Source: Phallus indusiatus (lineage: Eukaryota > Basidiomycota > Agaricomycetes > Phallales > Phallaceae). From it: a stretch of DNA of 64,000 nt. Position numbers and translations under genes: made by a program. Positions within the stretch are counted from its first letter, which is position 1; the number at the start of each line of letters is the position of its first letter. The notes beneath the pieces are model-generated. The model did not search any database. It was given only the letters and a program-made list of their open reading frames with translations, and was not told the origin of the DNA. Location of the stretch: assembly GCA_027605045.1 (NCBI GenBank), contig JAQFWX010000009.1:620001-684000 (forward strand). The letters run 5' to 3'. Below, in pieces: positions 47,209 through 60,759 of the stretch.

Positions 47209-48190
47209 TTACGACAAGCATTGAGAGTAATAAGCTGCACTATGTTTTAGCAAAGAATTCCAAAGCTGAATATTCGGTGACATACGGTTTATGACTTGGC
47301 AAGTGAACGGCGACTCGCAGACAGTACCACCGGTCCAGCCTGTACCACCGCACTGACCCCATTCGGGAACGCTACCAGAAGCTGGAGGTGAAGTCGGTGT
47401 GCTGACTGGCGTAGTTCCTCCTGTCGTGGTCGGGGGTGTCGATCCTGAAGAACCCCCGCCGGAGACAGTGATAGAAGAAGATCCGCTACTCTCATAACCT
47501 TCGGTAGCCAGAATCTGGTAGTTGAAGGTTCCCAAAGACATTCCAAGGCCTTCCCAAGCAGTAAAGTGGTTTCCGGTGGTGATAGTTCCACCGACTCGGT
47601 GGCTTGAGCGGATAGACCAGTACTGGTTAAAGGTTTCCGTTCCCAAAATTGAAGGAGCGTTTTCACGAACAGTCATGTAGATGTCGTAAGTGGCACCATC
47701 TGAGGTGACAGTGCCCATTTGTGTTAAACCCGTGCTGGGATTGTAGTCGCCGTAGGAATCGCAGATATAATACTCGACGAGCGGGTCTGTAGTCCAACCA
47801 TAAACGGAGAGGTAGGCGTTACCGTCAGGACTAAAAGTTCCACTGTATGTAATCTCCCTAGAGCCCGTTTCTGGTGAGCAACTGAAAGTTTTTTGGTTGT
47901 TCAACTCACTGAGCGCTTCCTGGGTTCCAACCGATTCCAGCAACAACGTCGACCGAAGACGCAGTCCAAGTAAGGCTGTATTCGCCATCTCCAATGTTCA
48001 TTGTGACTCCGCTGTCAACCTCCTCATACAAGGAGTAGTAGAAGCCGTCAACTGTTCCGGTCCCGCTAGAGACCGCTTGGCCTTGACGACGAACGAGTTG
48101 GTTGGTAGCATTGAGACTTGCAGGCTCGAAGGGGATGGCTAAAACCGCCGCGGCGGAAACGAGGGAGAAAAGAGACGCGAAACGGACCAT
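47209..48190 (-). CDS. Endo-1,4-beta-xylanase, GH11 with C-terminal CBM1
   Basis: Three exons, 48190-47910, 47857-47286 and 47234-47209, give 292 residues. The signal peptide is [20 protein letters not shown], with a likely dibasic propeptide site (LVRRQ). The GH11 jelly-roll contains [40 protein letters not shown], the nucleophile Glu in [33 protein letters not shown] and the acid/base Glu in [13 protein letters not shown] Gly/Ser/Thr/Pro linker leads to a CBM1 ([17 protein letters not shown] ... INPYYSQCLS). It cleaves internal beta-1,4-xylosyl bonds of xylan outside the cell while the CBM docks it on cellulose. The first intron ends at CTCTAG, joining GWNPGSAQ to EITYSG; other acceptors break the frame. 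A TATA box lies upstream. It is a paralogue of the CBM1-only gene at 37292. Confidence 0.93.
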
Positions 48191-50573
48191 AATATTCAGA
48201 GGTGAGTCGTGAATGACTTGAGGTTAGATCTTGGTTAGTCTCGCCTTTTATATTTCTTTTGTACAGGCCAGATGTTACCGGTAAAAATCCGGTTTATACA
48301 CTCTTGACGTGTAATACAACCGGAAAGCGTGGACGAGAGCCGCGGATAATTGTATGATTTGCGCTCGACATTATTTCGATTTCTGTTGGAAATTTATGGA
48401 GGTCTCTGGATCTTTTTCTGGATCAACCTCTGAAATTGTATGTTTCACAACGGTTCTGGCTGGTCTTATGATCGGAAATTTATCAATTGATCTAAAAACA
48501 GATTTAGGTTTTTTGCGCACGGTGGCTTAAAGGATAGCTGCCTAAACTTAACTCACTTTTCAATTATATTTAAACCTTTGGACCACCGAACCGCCCCTCA
48601 AAAGAGCCGTCTAATTGGACTTTGCTCCCGTACATGTGATATACTAGAGGCTGAGATTTTAAAAGACGTCCGAGACATGATTGAAACACAAAAAGCACTT
48701 TATTGGTTGTAATTTGGAGTCGAATTATACTTTGCCTACCCTTGATTCTGCTACGTGTCTCATTTTCTTAAGTTGATCATGATGGGCATCAAATGGCAGA
48801 CACACAAAGCCTGCTGACCTGTGTATTAACACGTGCACTAGTAGATCCACCAAGCGTTTGATATTCAAGCTGGAACAACTTACAAATTGAAAGCGAAACG
48901 ACATCTCCCGAGTTGAAAACGACGGAACTAGCGGGGTGTTGATTCTACCCGGGCCTGACACATGGCACTGACTACACAATCCTTTTACATTCATACTAGT
49001 GTCTTTGAATTTTCCAACGAGTTTCCAAAAACCCTCCGAATCGAATCAAACCTTACGATGTCAACAGCAATATAGAGATATTTACTATATGAGGAACAAA
49101 CGTCACCAAGGCCCGAAATTATTGCATAATTACCGATCATGAGGGGTAAGTTGGCACTAAACTCAACAAGACCTCTGACGAGGAATATCCGTTCGTGTTA
49201 TCAAACCACCTTTAGTGGTTAACGCAATGTGACGGATCATGAGGTCGATTTGTTACTGCACATGATGTGTGATGGTTACATGGCGTGGTATGAAAGGAGC
49301 TCGGAAGATGTGTTATGCTTTGGTTATGCTTTTATCCGGTGGTGGTGGCGACGGCACCGTCGTCCCGACTTCAAGAATTCTTGATAAGATAACAAGGTAA
49401 GCATATCTCAGTTCCAAATCAGTCGTGTGGAAAGCGCGTGATTTGAAGATAGCTGCGCTAATCCATCTTTGCTTGATTTTTGCGATTGTATCTGACAGAA
49501 ATATCAACTATATATGTATATCGGAAGCTTTTCTGACATCGGAATGGAACTATTCAGCTTCAATGATAGTCGTAGGTTATGATAGGTCAATACTGGCATT
49601 GATGGTCATTAGAGGGACCAACAGTTCAGGTCTTCTGAACTGAGTCATACATAGAAAAGCACCAAAATTTTGAATTTTGACAGATGTTGAGGACGAATAG
49701 TACAAAGACAAGCCTCCTCAAACAACGTTTTGCTCATATGGTGAATGTTGATGACGTTACTACAGTCTACAAATGCATTGACTAATGTTGCCCACGGTTT
49801 GGCTCCTGAGGCTCACATGTCACGTGAAAGTCACATGTGTCACACCCCGCGATTTTTGAGTACCTTCGGCTACATTATCCGAGCCAGTCTTTGGCCAGTC
49901 TTAGGATCCATTCATGGACAGCGTAGTGAATCATGCGTGATGACTTGGGTGTGGACCGCGGGTGTTCCAATTCCTTTGTGAGCCGATTGGGCTGAATATT
50001 GACAATATTGAAGCTCCATTTGGCGCAAATATCGATTTCCAAATAAAAACACTTCTCCCCGAAAATTTTGTTTAATCCTTTTGTGTTTTCTTACTCCCCA
50101 GAATGACATACTGTACATAACTTGAATGAATAATCCTTTATAGGTTAAAATTAAACTTCGGCAAATTTTCGACAGCCATCAGAGTTCCAAAAGCAATTTT
50201 TTCTTGAAGCTATTGTCATGCACCTTCGAGAAATTTAGCTCGGTTAACAAAATCAGCGCAGCGCCGTTCGCAATGCATTAGGGTCTTGTTCAGCCAAATT
50301 CGCCTGGTGATTAGTTTATCGAGAACAGAGCGAATAAGAGAGCTGAAGATCACCATGTGGACCCTTCATACAGCGGCCAGAGCACGGCGATGCTGGTCAT
50401 GTTTGACTTAACCATCGTGGTCTCAGATTCAGATGAGTGTATACTTAGGAATGGCGGTGTACGTCGCTCGGTCTATCGGTGACTAATCCCCGTGAGTGCC
50501 ACGATCGATTTCGATAGACGGTACAAATACGCTCTCATTTCTCGTTGATCTTTATCTTCCCATTTCATCCAGA
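48191..50573. other. Divergent intergenic region upstream of the xylanase and ALDH genes
   Basis: The first kilobase shares colinear blocks with the region upstream of the CBM1-only gene (see 37644-38655). The rest, 49250-50573, has short ORFs only and presumably holds the promoter of the aldehyde dehydrogenase gene. Confidence 0.45.
48245..48252 (-). promoter_or_regulatory. TATA box of the GH11 xylanase gene
   Basis: TATAAAAG on the minus strand lies about 55-62 bp upstream of the ATG at 48190, a usual spacing for a fungal secreted-enzyme gene. Confidence 0.55.
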
Positions 50574-52679
50574 ATGTCATCCCAAGCTTCTGCACCCTCG
50601 ACACCTTTCCACGTTAAACTCCTTATTAATGGGGAGAAACGGACGTCAAGCACCGGAACGACTTACAAAGAGTATGGTGCTTCCGGTCAAATGGTCAGCG
50701 TCGTCGAAGAAGCTTCATGGGCTGATATCGAGGATGCCATAGAGACGGCTAGTGCGGCTCAACCAGCTTGGGAGAAGAGTCCCGTATCAGTCCGAACTGA
50801 TGCATTACTCAAGGCTGCAGAACTTGTGGCAGATCCTAACAAAGGCTATCTACAAGGAATCAAAGAATCTTTGACATCCGCGCTTGGAGAAAGGGCCGAC
50901 TGGTTGGCAGAAACATACGGTGGCGCTCAATGTTTCAAAGCATGTATGTTTTCTCGGCTCCTCGACACCTTATGAAAATAACGCTTTTATTCTCAGATGC
51001 AGGCTTGGCTGGTCGTCTTACTGGCGAAACATTCCCGTCTCGACTTCCAGGCGGCCTTGTTATCACTCAACAAAGGGCATATGGTGTTGTAAGGCGAAAC
51101 CGATACGGATCATGTTTTTTTTTTTTTTTCATTTTTCCTCTGTAGGTTTTGGTAATGACACCCTGGAACTCTCCTATTTTACTCGCAGTCCGTATCATCA
51201 CACTGGCTCTTCTTGCTGGAAACTCTATCGTGATACGCTCCTCGGAGTATTCCACTCGGACGCATGAAGTCCTCGTTGAACGTAAGTAGTTGCATATGCA
51301 CACGTCTTGAATATCTATTCATCCATAATTAAATCAAACAGTGCTTCATGAAGTAAGTTTCAAATAAAATGCTGTATCGCATAATCATCGAATCGATTCT
51401 ATATTAAAATGTTGATAGGCCGGTGTTCCGAAGGGTGTCGTCAATCTCATTCATGTTTCCCGAGAAAATAACCCAACAGTCGTACCGAAGATGATTGCCC
51501 ATAAAAAGATCCATTTGATCGCGGTTTGTGTTACATTATTTGATTGAAAATGTCATTGAACTGTTCTTCAGTTTACTGGAGGCTCTACTGTCGGTAGGCT
51601 TATCGCAGCCGAAGCGGGGAAGAACTTGAAGCAGGTAGTGTTAGAGTTAGGGGGCAAGGCGGCTGCTATTGTATGCGTGATTTTTGTCTCGGAAAGCTCG
51701 ATTGGTAAAATTTGTGCAGGTTATGGGTGATGCGGATATCAAACAAGCTGCCCGATCTATTGTAGCTGGGGCATATGCCATCTCGGGACAGGTACTTCTC
51801 GAGGAATTTATTTTTGGATAGCTCGAGACTAAAACCTTTTTTGTTAGGTATGCATGGCTACATCCCGTATCATTGTGCAACGCTCTGTCGCCGACGAGTT
51901 AACCAAAGAACTTGTAACGCTTGTACAAAAGCTTAAAACCGGCACAGGCACGGACGGTAACCTCCCCAGTGTCAGAACCGTTGAATTCGCCGAGCGTGTT
52001 GTCGAAATTATTCAAGACGCAAAAGATCAAGGTGCTAAAGTTCTGGTTGGAGACGTTTCGAAGAAGGGCGCGGTTGTTCAGCCCCACCTCATATCGGAGT
52101 ACACACCAGAGATGAGAGCATGGAAAGAGGAGATCTTTGGACCCGGTCGGTATATTTTTGTTTATCGCAAGTGTTACTTCGTTTACATATTTGACTTGCG
52201 TAGTCACCGGTATCATTACTTGCGACACCATTGATGAAGCCATTGATCTAGCTAATGATACTGAATACTCTTTGACGGGCAGCTTGTGGACGAATAATCT
52301 GAAAGCTCTTGAGTGGGCAAGTCGTATTAAAGCTCGTAAGTCTCTGGAACACTCTGCAGCCTAGTATAATTCCCGACTTATTATTTGTGATTGTCACAGA
52401 TATGGTAGTTGTTAACGGTACGTTGTTGGTTATCGTACAAACTGAAAAATTGTCTGAATTGGTCACAGGCACTTCTTTCTGGGTCGAACCCAGTGTTGGA
52501 ATACATGGCATAGGGTTAGTAGACCAACTTACGTATGATATAATTGTCCTAACTTGAACATTCGTAGAGGTGCCAGCGGATACGGCAATAGCGATCTCGA
52601 GAATTTCGTGCAGCGTAGATCCACCGTCATCTTCACTGACAAGGTTCCCAACCCACTACTTGATAATGCGGGTTTGTAA
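50574..52679 (+). CDS. Aldehyde dehydrogenase (ALDH superfamily, vanillin/salicylaldehyde-type)
   Basis: This enzyme oxidises aldehydes to acids with NAD(P)+. The start MSSQASAPSTPFHVKLLING leads into the ALDH fold. Visible motifs in order: SAAQPAWEKSPVSVRTDALL; GRLTGETFPSRLPGG; LVMTPWNSPILLAVR (cofactor-binding strand); FTGGSTVGR; LELGGKAA with the general-base Glu; SGQVCMATSR with the catalytic Cys; EEIFGPVVTG; TEYSLTGSLWTNN; and the C-terminal GASGYGNSDLENFVQRRST. At least nine short introns must be removed. One (near 51100) contains a run of 15 T. No inactivating change was seen. It stands upstream of, and opposite to, the four-P450 array, so it may oxidise aldehydes from P450 products. 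A close paralogue starts at 63615. Cytosolic, as no targeting signal is evident. Confidence 0.88.
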
Positions 52680-52977
52680 TGATCAGGTCAATTTAATAAC
52701 GTCAATGGGTGTAATTGTAATTTATTTATTTATTGTATTTATTGTGTTTATTATGCAAAGAATCTGAGAGACGGGTAGGTTTAGAAGCGGAGGAAATGTG
52801 CCTGGTACCATATTGCAATACATCTTTATAAGGGGCTTAATGGATTTATATGAAATATATGTACCTACGGAATACTTAGTTCTCTACGCCTTCAGTAAAT
52901 ATATATAGCCCCGATTCCTTCAATACTTAAATTACAGCCTAGTGTTTATAGCGCCAAATCACACGCGATAAAACAAC

Positions 52978-55190
52978 TCAAAAAACCCTCTGCTTTATTT
53001 TCACGGGCAACTTTCCCACTAGAAGAATAAACTGATCTGACAGCTCGCGATTCCACCTCGCAGGATCATACCCATCCTCGAACCAGAAATCAAAATTGTA
53101 AAATAACATCGCGGTAATATATCTCAACTCCGAGATGGCAAGCGTCTTCCCAGCACAATTTCCGGGACCATATGAGAATGGGATGAAAGCAGAACGATTT
53201 GTTATTATCTTTGTATCACTTTCGTTTCGAGTGAACCATCTTTCGGGCCAAAATTCCTCAGGTTTCGGGTAGAAGTAGCGGGGGTCGCGGTGTATGACGT
53301 AGGGGGAGACGCGGACCGCCGTTTCTTCAGTAATGAACCTGTATGAGTATCACATGAGAACGTCTCACGAGAACGATTTAGCAAAACGAGACTTCTCAAG
53401 CGACTTACATATCTCCTACCATTTTACCTCTACTACCTTGAGTTGGAGCTCGTTGTAAGCCTGTAGGAACTGAAGGTTGTAGACGTAGTGCTTCGTTGCT
53501 AGACGGCAATGCTTAGCCGATAATGTCGATACAAAAATTATAAAAGACCGCGTACATAATCCCGTTCAGTAATTCCAAGGTGGTTAGTTTCTCCAATTGT
53601 ATAGTACCATGTTCCGATGGAGGAAAGGCGTTGTCCAGCTCTGCTCGAAGGCGTCGTGAGTAATCGGGATGTTGAAGTAAATAATAAAATATTCCAGAAA
53701 GCGTGCTGGAAGTTGTATCTGAACCGGCAATAATGGCAAGGACAACATTAGAGATGATCAACGGAATTGGAGGCTTATCATCGTCGATGTTCATGTTGGC
53801 AGCCTGGAACGGGACATTCGGATTTATCTCAGAAAAAAGGGTAAAATCTAGATACCAGATGATAGAACAAATCTTTCTTTTCAGACACTTTCGAGATCCT
53901 TTTTTGGACTTGCGCTAATGCGAATCTGTTGAATGATGCGAAGCTTGTGTTCAGCACGGGAATTGAACGAAAGAAGCCCGAGGCCCACGGGATCATTTGG
54001 GTAATAGCTGGTATTCTGTGCCCAGATTTTCATATTAGTATTTAATCAGAAGCAAAATTAGAAAAGACTGACTGAGCTGATGATTCCATTTGGTGTATAA
54101 TACCATCTTTATCACCATTGCGCATTAATCCAAAGTTCTCTCCGAATCTATTAATGATGAGTTTTGTAACCAGAATACCCCCAAAAAGGTATATAAACTA
54201 ACGCCATTTCTCCCATGAAATCGAAACTAAAGGGATGGAGTTTGAGGACACTAGGGCGTAATAGAAAAGATGGTGCCAGACAAACCTCCAACGACTAATG
54301 TATTCCACGATATCAGCATGACCGAGCTTATCTTTGGATTTGTGACAAAGGTCTCTTAAATGTTCAAGCAGTTCAGTTCCGCTATTAACAAGTGATTCCT
54401 CGTAATCCTTTAAAGCGGTCGATCCAAAAGACCGAGTCCACGGTTTGCGTAGTTGTGCATGAATGTTAAGGTCACGAACGCTTATCAAGCTTCGTAAAGT
54501 GTTCCTGAATTGATGATGAATGAATAGTCTTCCATCCCATTCTAGGGTCGGCGATATAAGTAACAAGGACAGAATATATGATCATGTGACGCACGCGGTC
54601 CTTTGGGCATGCCTTGTTGACCCAGAATTTCAGGAATGAGATCGACATCTGCAATGGACAATTCATTCGGGCCTTTAAATAAATTAACCGAGAGAAATCA
54701 AGCAATCTTAGGAGGTGAGCTCACCAACTCGAACGATGGACCCATACTTCATGTGAAGTTTGTGATAATACGAAGGTAATGTTCCTTTGTGCGATAGCCA
54801 GGTAACCCAAACCCTCGATATTTTGCAGCTCAGCGGTCCAGGATATTTCGCCAAAGAATGGAATGGAGAAAGCCGATATAAGACGATCGAGGCTGAGAGG
54901 AAACAAATGAAAAGTATTAGGTGCAGTGGTCCGTTCGTCCAAGGCGACTGGGTCGGAATGGTCACCACCGCTGTGACTACAGGTGCTATGGCGAAGAGAG
55001 CAAGTTGGACGAGGCAGTTAGTTATGCTTTCAGGTTCATTTTTTCGAAACCATGCGTGCGCAATCTTGATTGGTTATATCAATGATCAATGAAGTGAGAT
55101 TGCGCATTGACGTACTATAGCGCTTGAGAGGTCCACAAGGACTGTTGCTCGCCAAGGAGTCGACATTTGCCCAAAGTATGTCAACGACAT
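52978..55190 (-). CDS. Cytochrome P450 monooxygenase (P450-2)
   Basis: First gene of a four-gene tandem array. Exon 1 encodes MSLTYFGQMSTPWRATVLVD; exon 2 carries two hydrophobic segments and HSLAKYPGPLSCK. The I-helix reads VLAIIAGSDTTSST, with the acid-Thr pair. The heme loop is PFSYGPGNCAGKT (Cys thiolate ligand). It ends VGKLPVKIKQRVF at a TGA (52978-52980). It has the ten-or-so exon pattern of its neighbours. It would be an ER-anchored monooxygenase partnered with P450 reductase; substrate unknown. Its exon 2 is almost identical in DNA to that of P450-5, out of step with the rest of the gene. No break was seen. Confidence 0.85.
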
Positions 55191-55671
55191 GAGTCGACAG
55201 GAGAAAAACACCGTTGGGCATCGCTCTAAGGAGCGCGGTGTTGGTATCACCGGGAACGAAAGCCCGACGCCGAGTTGCTAAACTTAGTCGCTGCAGCAAG
55301 CGTTTTACATACATTCTCCTTAGTAAGGAAAAATGAAATAACTGTACATTTTTTAAAAAAAAGCTTTGAACCTCGAGCCGAGAAGGAGGTTACTTAGGCC
55401 TTAGGTACTTATGAGGAAAGCAATGTTTTGGCGGCTTTGTCAAACAAGACCGGCGCTTGATTAATTCGTCACGCATCACGCACGGCCAATTGGAAAAATT
55501 TCACATTTGTAAACAACCGTCGAGGTCCGTGACTTAAATTATCGTACGTCCCTTCATTCCATAACTCCTCCTCGTTGTTTCACATACAGCATAAATGAAA
55601 AACAAAAAAAGAACACTAGAATGTCCAAGATAGAGAAGACTTATCCAGAGTTCAAATTTCAAACATCAGCT
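55191..55671. other. Spacer between P450-2 and P450-3
   Basis: The upstream region of P450-2. No ORF or repeat supported. Confidence 0.4.
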
Positions 55672-57944
55672 TCATCCCGTGCCTGACCTTCGTTTGATCT
55701 TCACTGGCAGTTTCCCGATATCGAGAATAAACTGATCCGACAACTCGCGGGTCCACTGATTGGGATCATACCCATCTTCGAACCAAAATTCAAAATGATA
55801 TGTCAACATCGCAGTAATATACCTCAACTCCGAGAGAGCAAATGCCTTTCCAACACAATTGGCCGGTCCGTAGGAGAAGGCAAGAAATGCTAAACGACTT
55901 GTCATTATATTTTGTCCTTTTTCGTTTTGTTCAAAGCATCGCTCAGGCCAAAACACCTCTGGTTTTGGATGAAAGTACCGGACGTCGCGGTGTATGATAT
56001 AGGGAGGGATGCGTACTGCTGTTCCTTCAGGAATAAACCTATAAAGTAACAGTGGGCGCATCATCAGGAAGTTGATTGCTCAATGAATGGGTTCCAAGAA
56101 TGAGACGCACATGTTTCCAACGAGTTTACCTCCGCTGTTTTTTGCTGGGGCTCTCTGTAAACCTGTAAAAACCGGAGGCTGCAAACGTAAAGCTTCATAT
56201 CTAAAAAGATGAGATATGATGCTCAGTGTGCAAAGGCACAAGGTGAGTTTTAACCACAAACATAATTGCATTCAATAATTCCAAATTAGCCAGTTTATCT
56301 AGCTCAATAGCATGCTCAGACGCAGGGTTCGGAAAAGCCACGTTTAGCTCATGCCGCAAGCGTTGGGTGTAGTCAGGATATAGGAGTAGATAATATATGA
56401 TCCCGGAAAGAACGTTTGAAGTTGTATCAGATCCTGCAACGATAGCTAGCACTACATTTGAAATAATTGTCGGCAATGGGGGTGCATCATCGTCGATGTT
56501 CATATTCGCAGCCTGAAAGAGCTATAAACGTTGATAAGTCAAAACTTGAAGAATGAAATACCAAATGATAAAACAAGTCTCTTTTTTCAGTAACTTTTGA
56601 CACTCTTTTTTGGGCTTGTTGGAGTGCAAATTGACTGAAAGATCCAAACGTCTTATTTATAATGGGAATACAACGGATGAAATGCGAGGCCCAGGGAATC
56701 ATTTGGGTAATCGCGGGTATTCTGGGCCGATTTTATCAAAGATTTGACACGAAATAATAGTCAAATGAAAAAAACCTATTTGACACTTTCATTTGCCGTA
56801 TGATTCCGTCTTTATCCGCCGTGCGCAGCAATCCAAAACTTTCTCCGAAACTGTGATAAGGATATGAAATGAAAAAAAAGCCTTAAAGAGAATGTGTGAA
56901 CTGACGCCATGTCTCCCATACAATCAAAGCTATCAAAATGAAGAATGAGCATTGTCCAATGAATAAAGACTAGTGAAAGCTAACCTCCAACGACTGATAT
57001 ATTTCACGATATCAGCATGACCATACCCATTTTCTGAGTTCCGACACAGCTCGTTCAAGTGTTCGACGAGTTCAATTCCAGTGCTAACGAGCGATTCTTC
57101 ATAATCCTTGATAGCGTTCTGTCCGAACGACCGAGTCCATGGTTTGCGCAGCTGCGCATGTATATTGAGATCACGAATGCCTATCACACTTCGTAGAATG
57201 TTCCTCATTTTGTGGGAGAGCCAATTTCGTCCATCCCATACTAAAAATATGAAACTGAGTTTTTTTGAGAAGGAGCGGTAATGTAAAATATAATTACGTG
57301 GTCCCTTAGGCATGCCTTGAGGGCCTAGAATGTCGGGTATAAGATCGGCTTCTATGATGGACAACTCGTTTGGGCCTTTCGGAATAGAATGGTATCGAAT
57401 CAAAAATATGAGTCTGTAGAACTAAAATTACCCACCAACTCGAACTATGGTACCATATTTCTTATGGAGTCCGGAATAATATAAATGTAATGTGCCTTTA
57501 TAAGACAGCCAGGTAACCCAAAACATTGATATTTTACAGATTGCCGGTCCGGGATATCTCGCCAGAGGATGAAACGGCGATAAACGATAAGTAATGATAG
57601 AACATAATAGGAAAAATATGAAAAGAGTCATGTGTAGCGGTCCATTTATCCAAGGTGACGAATTTGGAAGAGTGACTGCGGCCATTAAACTGGGCGCAAC
57701 TGCGAAGGCGGCGAGTTGGATAAGGCAGCTAGATACATCCTCGGGCTCATTCTTCCGAAACCATGCGTGCGCGATCTTGTGGACTCGTGTCTTTATTCTG
57801 AAACAAAAGAGAAGATTTCGTGAAGCTTACTATAGCACTTGATATATCCACAAGAACCGCCGCTCGTAGAGGGGTTGAGAGGAAATCTCGCCATGAGTAC
57901 GGAAGATGCATGAATGGTATGGATGAGAGAGAGGAATGGAACAC
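55672..57944 (-). CDS. Cytochrome P450 monooxygenase (P450-3)
   Basis: Second gene of the array. Exon 1 encodes MFHSSLSSIPFMHLPYSWRD followed by LSTPLRAAVLVDISSAI. Exon 2 continues IAHAWFRKNEPEDVSSCLIQ through HPLARYPGPAICK. Later landmarks are GPNELSIIEADLIPDILGPQ, RPWTRSF-like core (KPWTRSFGQNAIKDYEESL), the I-helix AIVAGSDTTSNVLSG, EALRLQPPV (ExxR motif) and the heme loop AFSYGPANCVGKA. The C-terminus is KLPVKIKRRSGTG. The heme loop differs from its neighbours by CVGKAFALS in place of CAGKTLAIS. This is the most divergent member of the array. All key residues are present. Predicted ER-bound; substrate unknown. Confidence 0.85.
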
Positions 57945-58167
57945 CGTTGCGAATTAACGTACAAAGCTAATACTTATATAATACTTACACTTTTTTGGTG
58001 CGATTAGTGATCCCGGTGCAATTCAACCGAGGGCTTACATAAATAAATTTAGCACCAGTTAGTCGCTCGAAAAACAAGTGCATATATAAACAAAGATAGA
58101 GAAGCGGTGTAACCTGCAGTAACGCAGCAAACGAAAGACCGCGGAGTCAGAAAAATCCAAATTCAAC

Positions 58168-60374
58168 TCAGACAATATTCCTCTGCTTTATCTTCACTGG
58201 TAACTTCCCAATGACAAAAACAAATTGATCACGCAACTCCCTATCCCACCTATCGGGGTCATATCCATCTTCGAACCAAAACTCGAAGTTATAAACCAAC
58301 ATTGCCGTAATATATCTCAGCTCTGAAATAGCCAACGTTTTTCCCGCGCAGTTTGCAGGTCCATACGAAAAGGGCATAAAGGCGAGTCGATTAGTAATCA
58401 CTTTGCCATCCTGCTGATTCTGATCAAACCACCTCTCGGGCCAGAATTCGTCGGGATTGGGGTAAAAATAACGAGGATCGCGATGTATGGCGTACGGGGG
58501 AATGCGCACGGCGGTTTCTTCAGTGATGAACCTGCAGGGCAAGCCACATGGGTATAGAAATGCGTGAGACTCGGAGGATCATCAACTGCTGCTTTGGATG
58601 ACATACATATTTCCGACGAGTTTACCTCCACTATTTTGAGTCGGTGCTCTCTGTATAGCCGTAGGCACTGGAGGCTGTAACCGTAAGGCTTCGTTTCTAA
58701 AGGCCTTTATTTAGTATTCGGCGATTCAAAAGGAATAATAGGTCGCATACACAATCCCATTCAACATTTCCAGATTACCTAGTTGACTTAGTTGTATAGT
58801 GGCATGCTCTACTGGAGGAAAAGCCGTGTCAAGTTCTTGTCGCAGACGTTGAAAATAAGCGGGATATCGAAGTAGATAATACATGATTCCAGAAAGCACA
58901 GTTGAAGTTGTATCAGAGCCGGCGACTATGGCAAGACCCACATTAGCGAAAATCACGTTAAGCGGAGGTTTGTCGTCATCGATGTCCATGCTAGCAGCCT
59001 GCGAAACAACATTAAATACCAAAAATAAATTATTATTTAAAAAAATACCATGTAATAAAATAGATCTTTCTTTTCTGTAACTTTCGTGATTCTTTTCTGA
59101 ACTTGCGCCAACGAAAATTGATTGAAAGCCTCAAAACCCTTATTCATGATGGGAATCGAGCGGAAAAACCCTGAGGACCAGGGGATCATTTGGGTAATGG
59201 ACGGTATTCTTTGATAGTATTATGAGCCATAATGGATAATAAACAAAAAAATGACGCACAAAACGGACGCTTCGATTTTGTGCAAGATGCCATCTTCATC
59301 GCCAGTACGCATTAACCCAAAACGCTCTCCGAATCTGCGCATTTCAATAAACTATTCAATACATGGGTTATAGTATGTAGACTCACACGATGTCTCCCAT
59401 AAAATCGAAGCTAGGGAGAATCATTATGCGAAAGCAAAGTCAAGATGTGGTTGGGACAAACCTCCAGCAAGCGATGTAATGTGCAATATCAGTGTGCCCA
59501 ATATGATCCCTCGAATTGCGACACAACTCCCTCAAATGTCCAATTAGTTCGGTCCCTTTATCGATCAGCGAGTCTTCGTAATCTTTCACAGGATTTTGTC
59601 CAAACGATCTATTCCATGGTTTGCGTAATTGCGTGTGTTCGTTAAGGTCGCGAGTACCTATCACAGATGGAAATTTTTGGCGCAATTTGTAGGAAAGAAA
59701 TAATCTTCCGTTCCAGACTGAATGCTTGTGCCTTAGAAATTATAATGCGTACACATAAGAAGCGATGCTACGCACTTGGACCTTTAGGCATGCCGTGTTG
59801 ACCCAGAATTTCAGGCATGAGATCAGCATTTATGATAGATAACTCGTTCGGTCCTTCAGACTTGTATTAACCAAAACAAAATTTAATGAGGTTCAAGCTA
59901 AAGCTCACCAATTCGAATGATGGATCCATACTTCTTGTGCAGTTCGTTATAATACACATGCAATTTTCCTCTGTGGGATAGCCAGGTAACCCAAACTCTT
60001 GATACTTTGCAGCTTAATGGCCCAGGATACTTTGCCAAAGGATGAAACGGTGAAAGACGGTATAGTATGATAGAACTCGAGAGGAAGCAGATAAAAAGTA
60101 TCAGATGCAATGACCCATCCGTCCATGGCGATTGAGTCGGAAGGGTTATAATTGCCGTAACGACAGGTGCTATTGCGAAGATAACGAGTTGAACGAGGCA
60201 GCTAGTTATATTTTGAGGTTCATATTTCCGAAACCATGCGTGTGCAATCTTGATTGATTACATCAGTGATTAATAAAATGAAATTGTAGATTGAGTTACT
60301 ATGGCGCCTGAAATGTCTACGAGGACTGCTGCTCGCAAAGGAGTCGAGATTTGCAAAAAGTACATTGCGGACAT
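58168..60374 (-). CDS. Cytochrome P450 monooxygenase (P450-4)
   Basis: Third gene of the array, about 560 residues by summing the visible exons. Exon 1 encodes MSAMYFLQISTPLRAAVLVD; exon 2 runs IAHAWFRKYEPQNITSCLVQ to HPLAKYPGPLSCK. Landmarks are KPWNRSFGQNPVKDYEDSLI, the I-helix AIVAGSDTTSTVLSG, an ExxR exon (EALRLQPPVPT) and the heme loop PFSYGPANCAGKTLAISELR. The C-terminus is KLPVKIKQRNIV. All catalytic hallmarks are intact. The heme-loop exon is the closest match to that of P450-5, indicating the nearest relationship in the array there. The gene is flanked by short spacers (222 and 384 bp), so its promoter must be compact. Confidence 0.87.
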
Positions 60375-60759
60375 GAGAGGGTAAGGAATGTTGCTTCGTT
60401 GAACATCACTCTCCGGGTCACCGTTGGTTCAGTGCTATGCTAGTCCGGGCATGAATCCCGGAAGCGGGTATGTGCCGATCGCTGAGCTAAGTTTAGAATA
60501 TTGTCAGGACACATCTCCATCTATCTTCATCCCCGTGTAGTTTCCTGTTTTAGGCCTAGGGCCCTAGCTGGCTCTAGGGGCTCAGGCTGAATTATGCTGC
60601 CATTGGACATCCATGCTTTCGATGAAACGTCCGGAGTCTGGTTTACTTCGAAATGAGCACTTGTATCGTCGTCAAAGTAAATAAAATTCGAAAGGGCTGA
60701 ACATGTATTAGTTAAAATAACACAGAAAAAAAGACCGCGGAATGAAATCAGTTCAATGG
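60375..60759. other. Spacer between P450-4 and P450-5
   Basis: A 385-bp gap containing the P450-4 promoter and the P450-5 3' end. A short minus-strand ORF (60527-60763) is not supported. Confidence 0.4.
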
